Shown here: positions 57,153 through 64,000 of the stretch, one piece after another
Layout of the letters: each line of letters begins with the position of its first letter
How positions within the stretch are numbered: the stretch's first letter is position 1
From: Puffinus mauretanicus
Lineage: Eukaryota > Chordata > Aves > Procellariiformes > Procellariidae
Direction: 5' to 3'
DNA: 64,000 nt
NCBI GenBank assembly: GCA_023333565.1
Contig: JAJKFH010001908.1
Span: 1-64,000 of the forward strand
The notes under the pieces: model-generated
Databases searched by the model: none
What the model was told of the DNA's origin: nothing
The model's input: the letters and a program-made list of their open reading frames with translations, nothing else
Made by a program: the position numbers and the translations under genes

Positions 57153-58954
57153 TTCCCATCCATAAGCTGATTCGTCGACTGGAGAGCCAAGGAGTGATCA
57201 GCAAGACTCGCTCACCCTTTAACAGTCCCATATGACCAGTGAGAAGGTCTAATGGGGAGTGGAGACTAACAGTAGACTACTGTGGCCTGAACAAAGTCAC
57301 GCCGCCACTGAGTGCTGCTGTGCCGGACATGCTAGAACTCCAATATGAACTGGAGTCAAAGGCAGCCAAGTGGTATGCCACAACTGATATCACCAATGCG
57401 TTCTTCTCAATCCCTTTGGTGGCGGAGTGCAGGCCACAGTTTGCTTTCACTTGGAGGGGCGTCCAGTACACCTGGAACCAACTGCCCCAGGGGTGGAAAC
57501 ACAGCCCTACCATTTGCCATGGACTGATCCACACCGCACTGGAACAGGGTGAGGCTCCAGAACACCTGCAATACATTGATGACATCATTGTGTGGGGCAA
57601 CACAGCAGAAGAAGTTTTTGAGAAAGGGGAGAGAATAATTCAAATCCTTCTGAAGGCCGGTTTTGCCATAAAACAAAGTAAGGTCAAGGGACCTGCACAG
57701 GAGATCCAGTATTTAGGAATAAAATGGCAAGATGGACATTGTCAGATCCCAATGGATGTGATCAACAAAATAACAGCCATGTCCCCACCAACTAGCAAAA
57801 AGGAAACACAAGCTTTCTTAGGCGTTGTGGGCTTTTGGAGAATGCATATTCCAGATTACAGCCAAATCATAAGCCCTCTCTATCACGTGACCAGGAAGAA
57901 GAACGACTTCAAATGGGGCCCTGAGCAACAACAAGCCTTTGAAAAAATTAAACAGGAGATAGTTCATGCAGTAGCCCTTGGGCCAGTCCGGGCAGGACAA
58001 GATGTAAAGAATGTGCTCTACACCGCAGCCGGGGAGAATGGTCCTACCTGGACCCTCTGGCAGAAAGCACCAGGGGAGACTCGAGGTCGACCCTTAGGGT
58101 TCTGGACTCAGGGATACAGAGGATCCAAGGCTGGCTACACTCCAACTGAGAAGGAGATATTGGCAGCATATGAAGGGATTCGAACTGCTTTGGAAGTGGT
58201 TGGTACTGAAGCACAGCTCCTCCTGGCACCCCGACTGCCGGTGCTGGGCTGGATGTTCAAAGGGAGGGTCCCCTCTACACATCATGCAACCGATGCTACG
58301 TGGAGTAAGTGGGTCACACTGATCACACAACGGGCCCGAATAGGAAACCCCAGTCGCCCAGGAATCTTGGAGGTGATCACGAACTGGCCAGAAGGCAAAG
58401 ATTTTGGCATATCCACAGAGGAGGAGGTGACGCGTGCTGAAGAGGCCCCACTGTATAACAAACTACCAGAAAACGAGAAGCAATATGCCCTGTTCACTGA
58501 TGGGTCCTGTCGCCTTGTGGGAAAGCATGGGAGGTGGAAAGCTGCTGTATGGAGTCCTAAACGACAAGTCGAAGAAACTGCTGAAGGAGAAGGTGAATCG
58601 AGCCAGTTTGCAGAGGTGAAAGCCATCCAGCTGGCCTTGGACATTGCTGAACGAGGAAAATGGCCAGTACTTTATCTCTATACTGACTCATGGATGGTGG
58701 CAAATGCCCTGTGGGGATGGTTGCAGCAGTGGAAGCAGAACAACTGGCAGCGCAGAGGTAAACCCATCTGGGCTGCCGCATTGTGGCAAAATATTGCTGC
58801 CCGAGTAGAGAACCTGGTTGTAAAAGTACGTCACATAGATGCTCACATACCCAAGAGTCGGGCCACTGAGGAACATCAAAACAACCAGCAGGTGGACCAG
58901 GCTGCTAAGATTGAAGTGGCTCAGGTGGATTTGGACTGGCAACATAAGGGTTAA
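57153..58954 (+). pseudogene. pol: ERV3 unit 1 reverse transcriptase and RNase H
   Basis: RT begins in the region LIRRLESQGVISKTRSPF and meets a TGA at 57233-57235 (Trp in ERV1/ERV2). From there a 571-codon open stretch (57239-58954) covers YCGLNKV, YATTDITNAFFSIPL, LPQGWKHSPTICHG, YIDDI (57572-57583), the connection, and RNase H with FTDGSC, SQFAEVKAI, LYTDSWM and HIDAH. It ends at TAA 58952-58954, where ERV2 has GAA. The polymerase and RNase H catalytic acids are all present. The GTG at 57239 is not a real start. Confidence 0.88.
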
Positions 58955-59823
58955 TTATTTATAGCTCGGTGGGCCCATGACGCCTCAGGCCATCAAGGAA
59001 GAGATGCAACATATAGATGAGCTCGTGATTGAGGGGTGGACTTAACCATGGACGCTATTGCACAAGTTATCCATGAATGTGAAACATGTGCTGCAATCAA
59101 TCAAGCAAGCCAAGCGAGTAAGGCCTCTTTGGTATGGAGAACGATGGTTGAAATATAAATATGGGGAAGCTTGGCAGATTGATTATATCACACTCCCACA
59201 AACCCGTCACGGCAAGCGCTATGTGCTCACCACGGTGGAAGCAACCACCGGATGGCTGGAAACATACCCCATTCCCCATGCCACTGCCCGGAACACCATC
59301 CTGGGCCTTGAAAAGCAAGTCCTATGGCGACATGGCACCCCAGAAAGAATTGAGTCAGACAACGGGACTCACTTCCGAAACACCCTCATAGACACCTGGG
59401 CCAAAGAGCACGGCATTGAGTGGGTCTATCACATCCCCTACCATGCACCAGCCTCTGGGAAAATCAAACGATACAATGGACTGCTAAAGACAACACTGAG
59501 GGCAATGGGTGGTGGGACATTCAAGCATTGGGATACACATTTAGCAAAAGCCACCTGGTTAATCAACACTAGGGGATCTGCCAACTGAGCTGGCCCTGAC
59601 CAATCAAGACTTTTACGTACTGTAGATGGAGATAAAGTCCCTGTCGTGCACATAAGAAATATGCTGGGGAAGACAGTCTGGGTTACTCCTGCCTCTGGCA
59701 AGGGAAAATCCATCCGTGGTATTGCTTTTGCTCAAGGACCTGGGTGCACTTGGTGGGTAATGCAAAATGATGGGGAGGTCTGGTGTGTACCTCAAGGGGA
59801 TTTGATTTTGGGTGAAAATAGCT
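58955..59823 (+). pseudogene. pol: ERV3 unit 1 integrase, catalytic Glu lost
   Basis: Zinc module HDASGH...CETC is interrupted by a TGA (59018-59020) and a 4-nt duplication (about 59096-59103), both shared with ERV2. The core keeps Asp in QIDYITLP and ESDNGTHF, but the third acidic residue is Lys (codon AAA 59466-59468, GKIKRYNG). A TGA at 59586-59588 replaces Arg, and the C-terminal part continues to the end at LILGENS, followed by TAA-like stop at about 59821-59826. The block 58950-59450 is almost identical to the matching part of ERV2. Confidence 0.87.
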
Positions 59824-60256
59824 AATGAACCGAATAGTATGATGTTAATTATTATATGATATTGTATATCATCATTATCTCTATGGTTGCTATAGCAGCA
59901 AAATCACCCAGATTAATGAAGAACAAACTAACTCCAATGAAACTGAGCCAAGTGCAATGACGGTAGAAGCGGATGAGCACAGCAATACTGGAAATCAGAA
60001 CTGGCTTCAGAATGCAACAGCCCAACACCACACATCATCTCTCCTGCCCTGAAAGACTGTTATGAAAGATGGAGCCCGAAGCCATGGACTAAATGAACTC
60101 AATGGACATTTTAGAGGGATGGCCCACAGAGTAAGGGAATGATATCTGTGTATATATAAATATAAAGAGGAGAGAGGTGAGGTTAATTAATTAGAATGTA
60201 TTAGAAATTGTGAAATCTAAGCATGACATAAATGGTATAGAATAAGGGGTGGATAC
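59824..60256 (+). other. ERV3 non-coding 3' segment with polypurine tract
   Basis: It ends in AATAAGGGGTGGATAC (60241-60256), immediately before the second LTR. It contains a 34-codon frame starting ATGATATTGTATATC (about 59855-59960) with a hydrophobic beginning, which is not maintained in ERV1 or ERV2. No env or accessory gene. Confidence 0.7.
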
Positions 60257-60598
60257 TGTCTTGGTTTCGGCTGGGATAGAGTTAAAATTTCTTCCTAGTG
60301 CTGAGTTTTGGATTTAGTATGAGAAGAATGTTGATAACACACTGATGTTTTCTGTTGTTGCTAAGTATCTTGTCAAGGACAACTACCCTCCAGGAAGCTA
60401 CCAAGCTACTACCCTCCCAAGACTGGGAGGAGGGAACACAGCCAGGACAGCTAGCCCAGCTGGCCAACGGGGTATTCCATACCATGTGACGTCATGCTCA
60501 GTATACGAATGGTAGGCGTGATCCAGGAAGTACCGATCGCTACTTGGTTGTCGGTCAGCACGGATGGTGAGCATTGTGCATCACTCATTTTGTATATA

Positions 60599-60634
<36 letters not shown>

Positions 60635-60789
60635 TTCTCTTTTCTGTTCTATTAAACTATCTTTATCTCAACCCATGAGTTTGTTTCCTCACTCTTACCC
60701 TTCCGATGCTCTCCCCGCCCCGCTGAGACGGGGGGGAGTGAGTAAGCGGCTGCATGGTATTTGACTGCCTGCCAGGTTAAACCACGACA
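60257..60789 (+). repeat. ERV3 second (shared) LTR
   Basis: 533 bp. It differs from the first LTR by about two substitutions (GATGCTCTCC for GATTTTCTCC) and one extra G in a G run. It is followed directly by GTTCTTTT and the second primer site, so it serves as 3' LTR of unit 1 and 5' LTR of unit 2. CRE palindrome at 60487-60494. Confidence 0.95.
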
Positions 60790-60797
60790 GTTCTTTT

Positions 60798-60815
60798 TGG
60801 CGCCCAACATGGGGC
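60798..60815 (+). other. ERV3 unit 2 primer-binding site
   Basis: TGGCGCCCAACATGGGGC, identical to the unit 1 site including its one mismatch, 8 nt after the shared LTR. Confidence 0.83.
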
Positions 60816-60941
60816 ACGAAGGGTTGAGATAATGATAGATCTGACCAAAGTGTGTTAAGGCAAAATTGTTATAAGCATTCATTATATTGATTGGTCACAA
60901 TGTTGATTTATTGGCTTTCAAAGTTGTGGGGATAGTTCTCA

Positions 60942-62824
60942 ATGTTGCAATATGTAATACCTTGCTTGCAGTATATGTTCCCGGTTGTGCTGTTTATTGC
61001 TATTCAGAACTGGGCCAAGATTATAATTCTGCTGCCGTTTTATGATGTGATAAAATCGTTGGTTATAAGTCTAATCTGTTACCTGTACTCAGTACTGCCG
61101 TCACCTCTGTACCTCGGGAACCACGCCTTAGAAACTATTAGTAATTACACTTTTTTCCCCTCGGACAATGAATCTAAGGGGGAGACAGGATGGGACATTT
61201 TGTCTGACTTGTTCATCTTCCCTTCCATAACTTCAGAAACTCCTTTTTCTTCTATCCTCTTCATAAATACGTCCACAATATTCCCTGAGAATTTCGAATA
61301 TCCCTGGGATGTTCAAACAAGCATGATCATATTGCTATGTCTCCTGAATGTGGTTCAGGTCTTGTTTAGGGTTAAACAACTATTTAGGAATATTGTCCAG
61401 AGATCAACCCCGGCAACAGTCACCGCAGCTACTCCAACCCCTGTGACAGGCACTGTGGCTACTCAAACCCCGGCAACAGTCACCACAGTTACTCCAACCG
61501 CTGCAACAGGCACTGTGGCTACTCAAACCCCAACAACAGACACTGCTGGTACTCCAAGCCCCGTCACAGGCACTGCAGTCACTCAAACCCCGGCAACAGT
61601 CACTACAGTTACTCCAACCCCCACGATAGGCACTGCAGCTACCCAAACCCCAGCAACAGGCACTACAGCTGAACCAGAGGACCAAGCCTTGCTGGTATCC
61701 GTTGCCCCTGTACAGAAGAAGAAATCTTTGAAGCAGAAGTCAGGTCGTTTAGAAAAGGATGATGGAAAACCAGGGCCATCATGAGGAGGGGAGAAGGAAG
61801 AGGAAGAACTCATAAACGAGACGGAAACCACCCAATCCCTATCCATGAGTGAGTTGTGAGATATGCAGAAAGATTTCAGCCGTCGTCCAGGCGAGCATAT
61901 TGTTACCTGGCTGCTCCAGTGCTGGGATAATGGGGCCAGTAGCCTGGAATTAGAGGGGAAGGAAGCCAAACACCTGGGATCCCTTGCTAGGGAAGCAGGT
62001 ATTGACAAAGCAATGGGAAAAGGGACACAGGTCCTCAGCCTCTGGAGGCGACTGCTGTCAGGCGTGAAGGAAAGGTATCCCTTCAAGGAAGATGTTATAT
62101 ATCGCCTAGGCAAGTGGACCACTATGGTGAGAGGTATCCAGTACCTGAGAGAATTAGGTGTGCTAGAGGTGGTTTATAGTGACCTGGACAACAACCAAAT
62201 GCCCAAAGATCCAGATGAAGTCCAGTGCATGCGACCCATGTGGCGGAAGTTGGTATGGAGCGCACCAACGTCGTATGCCTGTTTGTTGGCAACATTTTCC
62301 TGGGCAGAGGAAGAAGCACCAACGGTGGATGTCGTGGTTAGCAGACTTCGGGATTTCGAAGAAACTGTCTCCTCCTCCCTTGTCTCGGCTGTGGAGAAAC
62401 TGTCCCGGAAGGTCCAAGCAACTCGAAGAGGGTATATCCTATTCTCCACCTGTACGGACCAGTATCTCAGCCATTAGGAGTCAGCGTTCTTCTGCTCAAG
62501 AGAGAGGATACAGAAAGTACACACCGCGGGGCACCCTGTGGTTTTACCTGCGTGACCACGGAGAGGACATGAGGCAGTGGGATGGAAAACCTACCTTGAC
62601 CCTACAGGCACGGGTACGTGAGTTGCAAGGAAAAAAAATCACACAAGGGGGTTCTCCCAGGAAAATGCTGCTCCAGTTGTCAGGAAAAACCTGTCTCACA
62701 ACGGTCCAGTTTCCAGTGAACAGTTCCCCAGACAGAGTAGAAGGGCTGATCTTTGTATTGTAATGAAGAAATTTTTGACTCACATTCGCAAGAAGCGAGA
62801 AACAGATATTATGACCAGGACTAG
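60942..62824 (+). pseudogene. gag: ERV3 unit 2 gag, same lesions as unit 1
   Basis: A copy of 54766-56648 shifted by 6,176 bp. It has the same TGAs (61782-61784, 61857-61859), the same two frameshifts and the same terminal TAG (62822-62824). Differences seen: one Ser-to-Thr change near 61227 (ACTCC for AGTCC) and four clustered bases in the Thr-repeat near 61621-61632. Sharing every lesion shows that the duplication came after the gene had decayed. Confidence 0.88.
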
Positions 62825-64000
62825 AGGGGCCCTGCCTCCGGCCAGTTGGAGGAAAGGGAAAACTGGGTTTACTGGACTGTGTGGAATCGATGGCCTGGCA
62901 CATCAGACCCACAGGAGTATAAGGCTTTAGTACACACTGGTGCACAGTGTACCCTGATGCCATCAAACTATAAAGGGGCAGAACCCATTTGTATTTCTGG
63001 AGTGACAGGGGGATCCCAAGAGTTAACTGTATTGGAGGCCAAAGTGAGCCTAACCAGGAATGAGTGGCAGAAGCACCCCATTGGGACTGGCCCAGAGGCT
63101 CCGTGCATCCTTGGCATAGACTACCTCAGGAGAGGGTATTTCAAGGACCCAAAAGGGTATTGGTGGGCTTTTGGTATAGCTGCCTTGGAGACAAAGGAAA
63201 TTAAACAACTCTCTACCTTGCCCAGTCTCTCGGAGGACCCTTCTGTTGTGGGGTTGAAAAACAACAGGTACCAATTGCTACCACAACAGTGCACCGGCGG
63301 CAATACTGCACCAACCGAGACTCCCTGATTCCCATCCATAAGCTGATTCGTCGACTGGAGAGCCAAGGAGTGATCAGCAAGACTCGCTCACCCTTTAACA
63401 GTCCCATATGACCAGTGAGAAGGTCTAATGGGGAGTGGAGACTAACAGTAGACTACTGTGGCCTGAACAAAGTCACGCCGCCACTGAGTGCTGCTGTGCC
63501 GGACATGCTAGAACTCCAATATGAACTGGAGTCAAAGGCAGCCAAGTGGTATGCCACAACTGATATCACCAATGCGTTCTTCTCAATCCCTTTGGTGGCG
63601 GAGTGCAGGCCACAGTTTGCTTTCACTTGGAGGGGCGTCCAGTACACCTGGAACCAACTGCCCCAGGGGTGGAAACACAGCCCTACCATTTGCCATGGAC
63701 TGATCCACACCGCACTGGAACAGGGTGAGGCTCCAGAACACCTGCAATACATTGATGACATCATTGTGTGGGGCAACACAGCAGAAGAAGTTTTTGAGAA
63801 AGGGGAGAGAATAATTCAAATCCTTCTGAAGGCCGGTTTTGCCATAAAACAAAGTAAGGTCAAGGGACGTGCACAGGAGATCCAGTATTTAGGAATAAAA
63901 TGGCAAGATGGACATTGTCAGATCCCAATGGATGTGATCAACAAAATAACAGCCATGTCCCCACCAACTAGCAAAAAGGAAACACAAGCTTTCTTAGGCG
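62825..64000 (+). pseudogene. pol: ERV3 unit 2 protease-RT, cut by the window end
   Basis: It repeats unit 1: CAC in place of the catalytic Asp codon (62933-62935), the 10-nt deletion near 63256, and TGA at 63409-63411. YIDDI lies at 63748-63759. One private change near 63869 (GGACGTGCAC for GGACCTGCAC, Pro to Arg). The sequence stops at 64000 within the connection region, so RNase H, integrase and any third LTR are outside. Confidence 0.88.

Larger units (their letters stand above)
54082..64000 (+). mobile_element. ERV3: tandem provirus (LTR-internal-LTR-internal), runs off the window
   Basis: Plus strand. The first LTR (54082-54613), a full internal region (54614-60256) and a second LTR (60257-60789) are followed at once by another primer site and a second internal region that continues to 64000. 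Unit length is 6,175-6,176 bp. The two internal regions share every lesion that both cover (gag TGAs, gag frameshifts, mutated protease site, 10-nt deletion, RT TGA) and differ at only a few bases. The left flank is ACCAT (54077-54081); the right end is outside the window. It belongs to a subfamily distinct from ERV1/ERV2 (diverged LTR and gag N-terminus), the same as solo LTR 2. Confidence 0.93.

Noticed and set aside
59250..59400. Sequence-independent convergence as explanation for ERV2-ERV3 similarity
   Set aside because: Shared 4-nt duplication and shared nonsense codon in the same near-identical block cannot reasonably arise twice.

Overview
The window looks like about 64 kb of avian nuclear DNA. 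Two signs point to a bird: CR1 LINEs that end in the short ATTCTATGAT-type tail, and a family of env-less endogenous retroviruses whose polymerase is ERV-L-like (class III). I could not recognise any host protein-coding exon, tRNA, rRNA or CRISPR. The single-copy background is AT-rich and looks intergenic or intronic. By my coordinates ERV sequence makes up about 38% of the window and CR1 about 11%.

Layout, left to right. (1) 100-560 and 7256-7690 are the two halves of one old interspersed repeat, split by provirus ERV1 (561-7255, minus strand, target duplication CCCAC). (2) 10030-11345 is an old, internally deleted CR1 (+). (3) 15454-16961 is a 5'-truncated CR1 (-) with an almost open RT frame. 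(4) 27441-28027 and 29530-30057 are solo LTRs (+), each with a perfect 5-bp target duplication (ATCTG, GCCTC). (5) 34082-40422 is provirus ERV2 (-, target duplication TATAG), with the best-preserved gag and pro-RT but a 5' LTR cut to 86 bp. (6) 45685-50118 is a near full-length CR1 (-) with ORF1 and an ORF2 broken by a single amber codon. (7) 54082-64000 is a tandem provirus, LTR-internal-LTR-internal (+), running off the window end; unit length is about 6,176 bp.

The ERV family shows a consistent plan: LTR of about 0.52 kb with TG...CA ends and 5-bp target duplications, an 8-12 nt spacer, a primer-binding site of the tRNA-Lys1,2 type, then gag, an in-frame UAG, pro-RT-RNaseH-IN, a non-coding 3' segment of about 0.43 kb, a polypurine tract and the LTR. 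There is no env and no dUTPase that I can see. Gag is the unusual part. It starts with a multi-pass hydrophobic domain, followed by another membrane segment, a Thr/Pro-rich 10-residue repeat domain, a charged linker and only then a capsid-like region, with no CCHC zinc knuckle. The gag-pol junction is a single UAG followed by a hairpin/pseudoknot candidate that is kept in every copy, which suggests stop-codon readthrough.

All proviral pol genes carry breaks and are annotated as pseudogenes. ERV2 and ERV3 share a nonsense codon and a 4-nt duplication inside a block of about 500 bp that is nearly identical between them, although they belong to clearly different gag subfamilies. This points to recombination or gene conversion, or to spread of a defective lineage in trans. 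The high share of full-length proviruses relative to solo LTRs fits a low-recombination region such as a W chromosome, but that is inference.
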